Source: Nitrospinaceae bacterium (GTDB lineage: Bacteria; Nitrospinota; Nitrospinia; Nitrospinales; VA-1). From it: a stretch of 7,000 nt of DNA. The DNA lies in assembly GCA_016763735.1 (NCBI GenBank), contig JAESTE010000045.1, positions 1 through 7,000 on the forward strand. Direction: 5' to 3'. Positions 1-5,230 of this stretch are shown one piece after another. The notes under the pieces were generated by a model. That model searched no databases. It saw only the letters and a list, made by a program, of their open reading frames with translations, and was not told the origin of the DNA. Numbering within the stretch: the first letter of the stretch is position 1; every line of letters starts with the position of its first letter. Made by a program: the position numbers and the translations under genes.

Positions 1-1064
1 AAGTCCATTCCCAGTATGGTGGCCGCCCCAAGAAAAAGAATATGGAAAGATAACAGCGCACCCGCCTCTTTGAATTGCTCTCCATACACCATTTGAATTA
101 AAGGTTCGGCATTAAAAAATGCAAACACAAAAATGGGGACGGTGAGAAAACTTGCGAATCCTACTATCTGACACCAAATTTTACTCATTCCTTTTTCAGA
201 ATTCCGCGCATAGGTTTCAGTCAAAATAGAGAAGGCCATTGGCCCCACCCCCATCATCACAAACGCCAACATACTTCCGAGGCCCGTTGCCAAATGGTAA
301 AACCCGATTTTTTCCTGAGCCACTTGAAAATAATTCATCAGCATGATATCGCTTTGCGTTATCAACCCGAAACTGAATAACGTGATCACATAAGATGCCC
401 ATGCCAGAGATGGCAGCTCTTTCAAATCAGGGGTCTCGGTCGCTCCCTTAAGATTAGGGCATACCAGACCCATATAAACCAGGATGTTGATTGTAGTGGA
501 AATAATATAGGCGTAGAGAATGCCATAGATCCCATAATCCAGAACAATGAACAGTCCCAGAAAAGCCAGGTTCAAAAAAGCGCATCCGGTTTCAGCCATC
601 GATACGGTTTTGTATTGCAACCGCGTCATAAAAAGAGGGCTTAAAAGTGAATTTAAAGAAATGATCAAAAAATAGAAAATGAGAACCAGACGATACTCCA
701 TCAAATGTGGAGTTCCCATGAAATCCATGTAATAAGGAAGGCAAACATAAAGCAAAGCGCAGAATAATATAGAACTGGCACCGCGTATTGCCAGCAACCT
801 CTGAATCAGATATCTTGCCTGTCGACCGCTAGGATCGAGAACATTCAATTCAGGAATCTTTTTGTTGATGAGGGTTTCTAGTCCGAGCTGATTGAGCAGT
901 CGAACAAAAGTGGGAATCACCAGAAGAGTCGCATATACTCCCAGCCTCTCTTTGCCAAGGTAACGGGCGAGAAGAACCGAAATGCCAAAGAGAAGGACCT
1001 GAACGCATACCTTACCGAGAACGTTCCAGGAAATGTTTGATATGAATCGCTGAAAGGAAGACAA
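1..1064 (-). CDS. Polysaccharide/oligosaccharide flippase, MOP superfamily (partial, C-terminus outside window)
   Basis: An open frame on the minus strand runs without a stop through the left edge and gives 354 residues. It is rich in long hydrophobic stretches, about ten likely membrane segments, beginning near residues 13-33. The order of motifs is typical of Wzx/RfbX-type lipid-linked saccharide flippases: an N-terminal segment with NVLGK and ARYLGKERLGVYA, LLNQLGLETLI near residue 60, a mid-protein LFMTRLQYKTVS, and near the edge MVYGEQFKEAGALL followed by another helix. Full family members are usually about 450-500 residues, so roughly a quarter is missing. In this family the protein moves lipid-linked sugar units across the inner membrane. 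The start must be TTG: the in-frame stop TAA lies only three codons upstream, no ATG or GTG lies between, and GGAG (1074-1077, minus) sits 9 bases before it. The substrate is unknown because no glycosyltransferases are in view. Family call fairly sure; MATE-type drug efflux is a less likely alternative. Confidence 0.85.
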   Translation of the reverse strand, partial: MSSFQRFISNISWNVLGKVCVQVLLFGISVLLARYLGKERLGVYATLLVIPTFVRLLNQLGLETLINKKIPELNVLDPSGRQARYLIQRLLAIRGASSILFCALLYVCLPYYMDFMGTPHLMEYRLVLIFYFLIISLNSLLSPLFMTRLQYKTVSMAETGCAFLNLAFLGLFIVLDYGIYGILYAYIISTTINILVYMGLVCPNLKGATETPDLKELPSLAWASYVITLFSFGLITQSDIMLMNYFQVAQEKIGFYHLATGLGSMLAFVMMGVGPMAFSILTETYARNSEKGMSKIWCQIVGFASFLTVPIFVFAFFNAEPLIQMVYGEQFKEAGALLSFHILFLGAATILGMD

Positions 1065-1073
1065 ATGCGGTTA

Positions 1074-1077
1074 CTCC
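1074..1077 (-). promoter_or_regulatory. Ribosome binding site deciding the TTG start of the flippase
   Basis: GGAG on the minus strand stands 9 bases before the TTG at 1064. It supports this rare start because the frame is closed by TAA just upstream and no ATG lies near the N-terminus. Confidence 0.6.
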
Positions 1078-1119
1078 AGATAGGGCGAGAACCCCAAAAA
1101 TGATTCGAGCCCAGACCCG

Positions 1120-1175
1120 ATTTTAAAACATTACACGTTCTGGACGGCTTATTATACACTAGGCTTTACAATTAT
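1120..1175. promoter_or_regulatory. Divergent promoter region between flippase and 92-residue gene
   Basis: An AT-rich stretch lies between two genes that point away from each other. On the minus strand a perfect TATAAT is read from 1156 to 1151, about 87 bases before the flippase start, and a second -10-like TAAAAT from 1125 to 1120. On the plus strand TATTAT (1150-1155) and TACAAT (1167-1172) are possible -10 boxes for the small gene. No good -35 box goes with any of them, so the exact promoters are uncertain. The rest of the 138-base gap shows nothing else. Confidence 0.3.
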
Positions 1176-1190
1176 TTGTAACCTCAAAAA

Positions 1191-1194
1191 GGAG
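1191..1194 (+). promoter_or_regulatory. Ribosome binding site deciding the TTG start at 1203
   Basis: GGAG inside AAAAAGGAGAAAG lies 8 bases before TTG at 1203. This is a strong site at normal spacing and fixes the non-ATG start of the 92-residue protein; the next in-frame ATG would remove about 20 residues. Confidence 0.7.
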
Positions 1195-1202
1195 AAAGAC
1201 CC

Positions 1203-1481
1203 TTGCAGTATAAAGTACTTGTCGTAGCAGAGTTTAAAGGGCTAAACGAAGATTCCCTTGCCGAGGCCATGGGCAGACTGGAAGAACACGGAATGGAAAA
1301 AATTCCAACATTAAGTTCTACCTGGGAATTCACCTGTGAAGCAGAAGATGAAACCGATGCCAAGGACAATGCCATACAGGCATTTATCAATGTTGTCCGT
1401 ACTCATCCTTGCGAGCTAGGGTTAGTCGTGCAAGCTGGGACCTCCCAGATTTTGCGACGCAAGAAGAAATTCGAGCCTTGA
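1203..1481 (+). CDS. Unrecognised small soluble protein, 92 residues
   Basis: I do not recognise this family. The TTG start is backed by a strong GGAG at 8 bases. The protein begins with a hydrophobic beta-like strand (YKVLVVAEF), then a probable helix (SLAEAMGRLEEHGM), a strand around TWEFTCEAED, a second helix (DAKDNAIQAFINVV), another strand (ELGLVVQAG) and a basic tail (RRKKKFEP). This beta-alpha-beta-beta/alpha-beta order suggests a small ferredoxin-like fold, which is inference only. There are two cysteines, not arranged as a metal site, and no signal peptide or membrane segment, so it should be cytoplasmic. The basic C-terminus could contact nucleic acid or an acidic partner. It stands alone: divergent from the flippase and separated by 234 bases and a promoter from the radical SAM gene. 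Codon use and the strong ribosome site argue that it is a real gene. Confidence 0.7.
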   Translation: MQYKVLVVAEFKGLNEDSLAEAMGRLEEHGMEKIPTLSSTWEFTCEAEDETDAKDNAIQAFINVVRTHPCELGLVVQAGTSQILRRKKKFEP

Positions 1482-1555
1482 AAACAGCCCCTGTGGTATC
1501 ATGGTTATTGATCCAAACAATACGGGAATAGCAGAGCTTTTCATAACCCCGAGGT

Positions 1556-1620
1556 CCTTCGATGAATTCAGGATGTCACCCTAAAGCCCCGCTACCGTCA
1601 TGCTGAGCTTGCCGAAGCAT
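1556..1620. repeat. REP-like imperfect palindromic repeat
   Basis: Two arms face each other. The left arm (about 1556-1579) contains CCTTCGATGAATTCAGGATG and the right arm (about 1597-1620) contains GTCATGCTGAGCTTGCCGAA. The reverse complement of the right arm matches most of the left arm (CTTCG, TCAG, ATG, CAC/GAC shared in register), with a 17-base spacer. The right arm also holds its own small hairpin, GCTT-GCCG-AAGC. The TGAGCTTG(T/C)CGAAG core resembles intergenic repeats common in environmental bacterial genomes; that link is from memory. It lies between genes, where such elements usually sit. Only one copy is visible here, so its repeat nature is not shown by this window. Confidence 0.5.
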
Positions 1621-1674
1621 CTCGTCTTCTCGTTTTTGCGATATATGCAAAGCTCTCCCTTCACAGGGACTTAT

Positions 1675-1683
1675 TGCTATAAT
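1675..1683 (+). promoter_or_regulatory. Extended -10 promoter for the radical SAM gene
   Basis: TGCTATAAT matches the extended -10 consensus (TGnTATAAT) exactly. No good -35 hexamer is seen at 17 bases upstream, which extended -10 promoters can do without. Transcription would start near 1690, leaving a leader of about 26 bases that contains the GGGAG ribosome site (1704-1708). This makes the radical SAM gene its own unit, separate from the small gene upstream. Confidence 0.6.
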
Positions 1684-1703
1684 TCGTCACTCAAAATGCC
1701 TTT

Positions 1704-1708
1704 GGGAG
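1704..1708 (+). promoter_or_regulatory. Ribosome binding site deciding the TTG start at 1716
   Basis: GGGAG lies 7 bases before TTG at 1716. Upstream the frame meets TAA at 1680 with no ATG or GTG in between. The first downstream ATG (residue 21) would cut off the iron-sulfur cysteines at 9, 13 and 16, so TTG is the only workable start. Confidence 0.75.
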
Positions 1709-1715
1709 AAAAACC

Positions 1716-2828
1716 TTGAATATAATATTGAACAGTTATTGCAACCTAACCTGCAATTATTGTTTTGCAGACGAATACATGGAAGAGACGGTAAAGACAC
1801 CGGGCAAATCCATGGAATACGATTATTTCCTCAACGATTTTCTGCCAAAAATCAAAAATACGCCGATCATCAACTTTATGGGTGGCGAACCGACCTTGCA
1901 TCCCAAGTTCACGGATATTTTTCGCAACACTTATGATGACATTTTACCCTATTCACATCTCAGTGTATTTACCAATGGCCTGATGCCAGATAAAGCTTTA
2001 GACCTGATGCTAGAAATGGCGGGTACAAACGGTGCAAGAACTAAAAACGTCGTCTTCGCTATTCTCTTGAACTGGCAGACAATGGAGAACATTTCAGAAA
2101 AAAATCACGAGCGCTGTAAAGAAGTGGCAGAAAAAATGTTACGCACAAACGGTTACAGTGTCACTTTCAGCCTCAACCTATACTCAAAAGATCAGGATCT
2201 GGAAAAGCAGTGCGAAGAGATCGATGCCATCTATCAGAAGGTCGGACTGCCCAAAGACAAGCTATACAAGATTCGGGTCAGCCCGGCGTTTCCAATCATC
2301 GGTGGCGAATCAAACGTTTATCTACCCATTCGCGATTACCCAAAAGTTGGCAGGCAAATGCTGAAAATTCTGCAACGCTTTCCACAAATGTGTTTTCGGT
2401 TCGACTGCTCGTTTCCGCCTTGTTTTCTGGATGAAATTGAGGAGGATCAGTTCTCGCTTACTGATCGATTTTATTACCATGGCAACAAACAACTGCCGCC
2501 GACAGAGGAATGGAAAAATAACGATTATTATTTTGGTTGTGCCGATGGCAGCCCGATGGATATCGATTCAAAAGGTGATTGCTTCAACTGTTTTCCGTTT
2601 CACAATTTAAAACTGGGCAATGTTTCGGATTTTAAGGAAGTGAATTCCATCGCTATGGCACAAATGGGGTCCAAATTTTTGAGCACTGTGTTCGAAAAGA
2701 CCAAGGTAAAGGAGCCCTGCAAATCCTGCCCCCACTATATGGTCCGATGCACAAGCGGATGTTTTGCCTACAACTTCATCGATGATGAAGAACTTGCAAC
2801 AGTGACTAAAGAACCCGATTCAGCTTGA
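1716..2828 (+). CDS. Radical SAM protein with SPASM-like C-terminal cysteine domain
   Basis: The 370-residue protein opens directly with the radical SAM cluster motif: Cys9, Cys13 and Cys16 form CX3CX2C within SYCNLTCNYCF and would hold the 4Fe-4S cluster that cleaves S-adenosylmethionine. The SAM-contacting GGEP motif follows in FMGGEPTLHP. The C-terminal part carries Cys275, Gly287 and Cys292 in the CX9-15GX4C spacing of SPASM domains, with an extra Cys289. Cys335, Cys338, Cys345 and Cys349 form CX2CX6CX3C, one residue longer in the middle than the usual CX2CX5CX3C, and the usual final cysteine is absent. One or two auxiliary clusters are therefore likely. SPASM proteins commonly modify peptides or enzymes (anaerobic sulfatase maturases, RiPP maturases), but no precursor peptide or sulfatase is next to it, so the substrate is unknown. 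The start is TTG. The gene has its own promoter, and its last 23 bases overlap the convergent parvulin gene. Family call sure, function open. Confidence 0.9.
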   Translation: MNIILNSYCNLTCNYCFADEYMEETVKTPGKSMEYDYFLNDFLPKIKNTPIINFMGGEPTLHPKFTDIFRNTYDDILPYSHLSVFTNGLMPDKALDLMLEMAGTNGARTKNVVFAILLNWQTMENISEKNHERCKEVAEKMLRTNGYSVTFSLNLYSKDQDLEKQCEEIDAIYQKVGLPKDKLYKIRVSPAFPIIGGESNVYLPIRDYPKVGRQMLKILQRFPQMCFRFDCSFPPCFLDEIEEDQFSLTDRFYYHGNKQLPPTEEWKNNDYYFGCADGSPMDIDSKGDCFNCFPFHNLKLGNVSDFKEVNSIAMAQMGSKFLSTVFEKTKVKEPCKSCPHYMVRCTSGCFAYNFIDDEELATVTKEPDSA

Positions 2829-3201
2829 TTTCCTGGCAAATGATGCCAACGTGGAATCCTTCATAAGTTCCCACAGGACCAAATACCAGCCCCTTTTTAA
2901 GAGACATATCTTCAAGTCCATCCATTATAAAATCATTGAGTTCGTCATTGTTCAAAGTTTTGAAACCGCCGCGAGGCTGGCGCGGATCATTCTTGTTCCA
3001 GCCCACTTCCAGCCAGCCCAGGTTTCCCCCATCCTCTTTAGATTCAGAGCAAATGCTGTACTTCTCCGTTAACTTCATCAACATTTGCGTCCGTGCGGAT
3101 TGGTTGGGCAAGCTTTCAATCGTTTCTTTCAAAAGTTTGGCTACTTCTTCTTTCTCTACCAAAATATGACGTATCTGTATCTGATGGGTCGCTCCCGCCA
3201 T
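2806..3201 (-). CDS. Parvulin-type peptidyl-prolyl cis-trans isomerase, stand-alone
   Basis: The 131-residue protein matches a single PpiC/rotamase domain. It shows the first strand IRHILVEK with His12, the core KYSICSES with Cys51, then GGNLGWLEVG, and near the end GPVGTYEGFHVGII with His117. His12, Cys51 and His117 correspond to the His-Cys-His active-site set of E. coli PpiC, whose SIC motif is the same. The region around residues 66-100 is longer than in the roughly 93-residue PpiC and includes a polar, Asn/Asp-rich stretch. There is no signal peptide, so it should act in the cytoplasm on proline bonds during folding. The ATG at 3201 is preceded on the minus strand by GGGGG four bases away and by a -10-like TATATT (3240-3235), with no clear -35. 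It converges on and overlaps the radical SAM gene, and diverges from maf. Confident in the family. Confidence 0.85.
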   Translation of the reverse strand: MAGATHQIQIRHILVEKEEVAKLLKETIESLPNQSARTQMLMKLTEKYSICSESKEDGGNLGWLEVGWNKNDPRQPRGGFKTLNNDELNDFIMDGLEDMSLKKGLVFGPVGTYEGFHVGIICQEIKLNRVL

Positions 3202-3300
3202 GGTTCCCCCGAAAATTAAAAAATAAAAGAAGCCAATATAAAGGATTTACTCCCCAATTACCACCCGATAGCCGCAGGGGCGACTGGCAAAAACTTTTTT

Positions 3301-3317
3301 CGGCTGACAAATAGCCG
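3301..3317. repeat. Short inverted repeat (5-bp stem) between parvulin and maf genes
   Basis: CGGCT (3301-3305) and AGCCG (3313-3317) can pair around a 7-base loop. A run of six T lies on the left side (plus strand). For neither transcription direction does a T run follow the stem, so it is not a normal terminator. It might act as an operator or structured leader in the 196-base gap; the evidence is slight. The rest of the gap shows only the promoters described with the flanking genes. Confidence 0.2.
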
Positions 3318-3359
3318 ACACGGCACAACGCACCTTTCCCCAATTCCCTCTAGTCAGGC

Positions 3360-3388
3360 TTGATGAGGAATTGAATTTAGAGTATGTT
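3360..3388 (+). promoter_or_regulatory. Candidate promoter for maf, giving an almost leaderless mRNA
   Basis: TTGATG (3360-3365) and TATGTT (3383-3388) are separated by exactly 17 bases; each matches four of six consensus positions. Transcription would start near 3395, only a few bases before the ATG at 3398. The absence of a Shine-Dalgarno sequence before that ATG fits a leaderless transcript. This is inference from weak boxes. Confidence 0.35.
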
Positions 3389-3397
3389 TAGATACTT

Positions 3398-4006
3398 ATG
3401 ACAAATGATGATTCTAAAATTGTACTGGCATCGCAGTCGCCACGACGTGTGGAACTGTTAAAAGAAATATCTACTCAGTTCGAGGTGGCACCCAGTTCCA
3501 TCGAAGAAGTGCTGGACCCTGGATTACGTCCCGAAGAAAATGCCCAAAATTTAGCACGCGCAAAAGCCGAGTCTATTGCACCCAATTTCCCAGACTGTTG
3601 GGTCATAGGTGCTGACACTCTGGTAACACTGGACCATGAAATTTTTGGGAAACCTGACGATGAAGAAGATGCCAAACGAATTCTCAAAAAGTTAAGTGGC
3701 AGGGAGCATATTGTCATCACAGGAATATGTGTAGTGGGTCCCAAAAAATCGCTCGACAAAGCAGTGTTTTCTCAAATCAAAATCAAACCCCTGACCGATC
3801 AGGAAATCGAAGACTACATCGCCACCGGCGAACCCATGGATAAAGCCGGAGCTTATGCCATTCAGGGAAAAGGTAATTTTATGGTGCGCTCTTTTTCCGG
3901 CTCCAAAAATAACATCATCGGGCTTCCCTTAGACGAACTTAAAATCCTGCTAAAAAAAACCTACCACCCTGCGTACCGCGGCAGTTACGGGTCAAAATCT
4001 TTTTAA
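3398..4006 (+). CDS. maf: Maf-family nucleoside triphosphate pyrophosphatase (dTTP/UTP type likely)
   Basis: The 202-residue protein has the Maf signature in order: LASQSPRRVELL at residues 10-21, the catalytic-base motif GADT with Asp73, GKPDDEEDA from residue 84, and TGEPMDKAGAYAIQGKG around residues 143-159, ending with NNIIGLPLDEL. Maf proteins hydrolyse non-canonical or excess nucleotides to monophosphates in the cytoplasm. The DKAGAYxIQ form with Gln156 is that of the YhdE subgroup, which prefers dTTP and UTP, rather than the YceF subgroup with its CAGSF motif; this assignment follows known family differences and was not tested. The length is normal, with a short Tyr/Gly/Ser tail after the domain. 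It stands alone between a divergent parvulin gene and a downstream operon with its own promoter. No ribosome site is visible before the ATG. A 7-bp AT-rich inverted repeat (3994-4000 with 4015-4021) spans the stop but is too weak to call a terminator. Confidence 0.93.
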   Translation: MTNDDSKIVLASQSPRRVELLKEISTQFEVAPSSIEEVLDPGLRPEENAQNLARAKAESIAPNFPDCWVIGADTLVTLDHEIFGKPDDEEDAKRILKKLSGREHIVITGICVVGPKKSLDKAVFSQIKIKPLTDQEIEDYIATGEPMDKAGAYAIQGKGNFMVRSFSGSKNNIIGLPLDELKILLKKTYHPAYRGSYGSKSF

Positions 4007-4112
4007 CCTCTTCCAGATTTTTAAAATAGACCTGTTACCAGCAACGGTTCACCACAGAAAGGTCTTGACAAATCAGGGGTTTTAGCATTTTTAAATTGCT
4101 TAGGTTCTTAAA

Positions 4113-4141
4113 TTAACTTGCGCAAACTTACTGATTATAAT
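4113..4141 (+). promoter_or_regulatory. Promoter of the zinc-site/SUMF1/UMF1 operon
   Basis: TTAACT (4113-4118, four of six matches) and a perfect TATAAT (4136-4141) stand 17 bases apart. Transcription would start near 4148 and leave a leader of about 67 bases before the ATG at 4215. An upstream TTGACA at 4065-4070 has no fitting -10 and is probably chance. Confidence 0.55.
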
Positions 4142-4173
4142 CTAATTTAAGAAACAGATACTTTGTGAGCCAC

Positions 4174-4198
4174 CAAAAGAAAACGGCTTGCTCTTTTG
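4174..4198 (+). promoter_or_regulatory. Stem-loop in the operon leader
   Basis: CAAAAGA (4174-4180) and TCTTTTG (4192-4198) are a perfect 7-bp inverted repeat with an 11-base loop, inside the leader and ending 16 bases before the ATG at 4215. It lies just upstream of the AGGTAGG ribosome site, so it could affect translation or RNA stability. The stem is A/T-rich and weak, and no known riboswitch pattern is recognised. Confidence 0.3.
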
Positions 4199-4214
4199 TT
4201 AGCCAGGTAGGAAA

Positions 4215-4442
4215 ATGAACAAGCATCAAAATAATCACGAAATTCAAGGGCGTTGCGATAAATGCCAAGGACCAATCTTTTTGAACCGTTCAATAGATTG
4301 GTATGGCAATAGCGTTGTAACGCTCAATTGCTGGAACGGCCATTACAAATGGATCAATATAGAAAACCTGGATACATGCGAAGACCTCGCACCCGAAACC
4401 AAACGCGACTTGGTAACTCATATAAGTTTTTTCAATTTGTAA
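4215..4442 (+). CDS. Small protein with CxxC/CxxxH putative zinc site, 75 residues
   Basis: No named family is recognised. Cys14 and Cys17 (CDKC) and, 21 residues later, Cys39 and His43 (CWNGH) form a CX2C-X21-CX3H pattern like a zinc ribbon, with hydrophobic strands between (GPIFL, NSVVTLNC). The second knuckle resembles the CxxCGH ends of small ribbon proteins with one cysteine shifted. The remainder is acidic and soluble, with no signal peptide. Small ribbons of this kind often bind nucleic acid or a partner protein; here that is only a guess. ATG at 4215 follows AGGTAGG. The stop TAA shares a base with the ATG of the next gene (TAATG), so the two are probably translationally coupled. It is the first gene of the operon. 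Confidence 0.75.
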   Translation: MNKHQNNHEIQGRCDKCQGPIFLNRSIDWYGNSVVTLNCWNGHYKWINIENLDTCEDLAPETKRDLVTHISFFNL

Positions 4443-5230
4443 TGCGCTCAGGTATTACCAGACTGAAATCTATTCTCCCCCTTCTTTTTCTAGCAGTATT
4501 TTCTTTTATTTCCCCTGCTCAGGCTCAAGACAATCCGCCTGCCAACATGGTTTTAATTCCACAGGGTTATTTTCAGATGGGAACTTCATCGGGCAATGAC
4601 GATGAAAAACCCATGCACTTTGTCTACACCTCCGGCTTTTATATCGATAAGTACGAAGTCAGCAATCAGGATTACCAGGCTTTTATGGATGCCACCGATC
4701 ACCCGACTCCTATTTTCTGGGATGACCCACGTTTCAATGATCCCGAACAACCGGTGGTCGGAGTAAGCTGGCACGATGCTATGTCTTTCGCAAAATGGAA
4801 AGGCCGTCGTCTGCCCACCGAAGCCGAATGGGAAAAAGCTGCGCGCGGCAACGATGGTCGTCTGTGGCCATGGGGTAGAAAATTTGATAAAGGATTTTTC
4901 TTTTTCTTCGTGAATATTTTCGGAGAAAACGATAAATACGCACATACCGCTCCCGTCAATTATTACCACTCAGGTATCAGTCCGTTTGGCTTATACAACA
5001 CGGCTGGCAACGTGTGGGAATGGTGCCTCGACTGGTATGACGAAAATTATTACCGGGCCAGTCCCGAGATCAATCCTGAAGGCCCGCAAGGTTCGCTGAA
5101 AATGAAAGTTCTTCGAGGCGGTTCCTGGATAAACAGCATCGAAGGCGTAAAAGTGGTAAAACGCGCTCGCAATTTTCCACATATCAAAAATGAAATTTAC
5201 GGTTTTCGAACCGTGCTTCCCCTTCCTTGA
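4442..5230 (+). CDS. Exported SUMF1/FGE-fold protein lacking the catalytic cysteines
   Basis: The 262-residue protein starts with a signal peptide: basic start, hydrophobic core ILPLLFLAVFSFI, and a likely cut after PAQA (residue 28). The SUMF1 (formylglycine-generating enzyme sulfatase) domain fills the rest: NMVLIPQGYFQMGT, FYIDKYEVSNQDY, VVGVSWHDAMSFAKW, RLPTEAEWEKAARG, LWPWG, GNVWEWCLDWY, VLRGGSW at 225-229, and a closing YGFR. True aerobic FGEs have two catalytic cysteines after RGGSY; at the matching positions stand Asn231 and Val236, so sulfatase activation is not expected. The fold is widely reused for binding and for other enzymes (PvdO, EgtB-type), and a periplasmic role is likely. 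A run of five Phe (152-156) is unusual but in frame. An upstream in-frame ATG (4328) is rejected because it would bury the signal peptide and overlap the zinc-site gene; ATG 4442 overlaps its stop as TAATG. The stop overlaps the next start as TTGA. Confidence 0.88.
   Translation: MRSGITRLKSILPLLFLAVFSFISPAQAQDNPPANMVLIPQGYFQMGTSSGNDDEKPMHFVYTSGFYIDKYEVSNQDYQAFMDATDHPTPIFWDDPRFNDPEQPVVGVSWHDAMSFAKWKGRRLPTEAEWEKAARGNDGRLWPWGRKFDKGFFFFFVNIFGENDKYAHTAPVNYYHSGISPFGLYNTAGNVWEWCLDWYDENYYRASPEINPEGPQGSLKMKVLRGGSWINSIEGVKVVKRARNFPHIKNEIYGFRTVLPLP

Noticed and set aside
1501..1584. 27-codon ORF upstream of the radical SAM gene, considered as a peptide precursor
   Set aside because: It has no ribosome site, its last third is simply the left arm of the REP-like repeat, and it has no Cys/Gly-rich core or leader-like pattern.
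3301..3317. Rho-independent terminator at the CGGCT/AGCCG hairpin
   Set aside because: The T run lies before the stem on the plus strand and there is no T run after it on either strand.
2851..3343. Several ORFs on both strands over and beside the parvulin gene
   Set aside because: They are other-frame readings of the parvulin coding sequence and its leader, with no recognisable motifs.
4065..4070. Perfect TTGACA as the -35 box of the operon
   Set aside because: The sequence 15-19 bases downstream has no acceptable -10; the TTAACT/TATAAT pair further on is better.
4328..4441. Longer N-terminus for the SUMF1 protein starting at ATG 4328
   Set aside because: It would overlap the zinc-site gene by 115 bases and place 38 polar residues before a clear signal peptide; ATG 4442 sits at a TAATG junction.
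4586..4969. Minus-strand ORF of 127 residues opposite the SUMF1 gene
   Set aside because: It is the reverse reading of a well-supported domain, with no own ribosome site and no family features.
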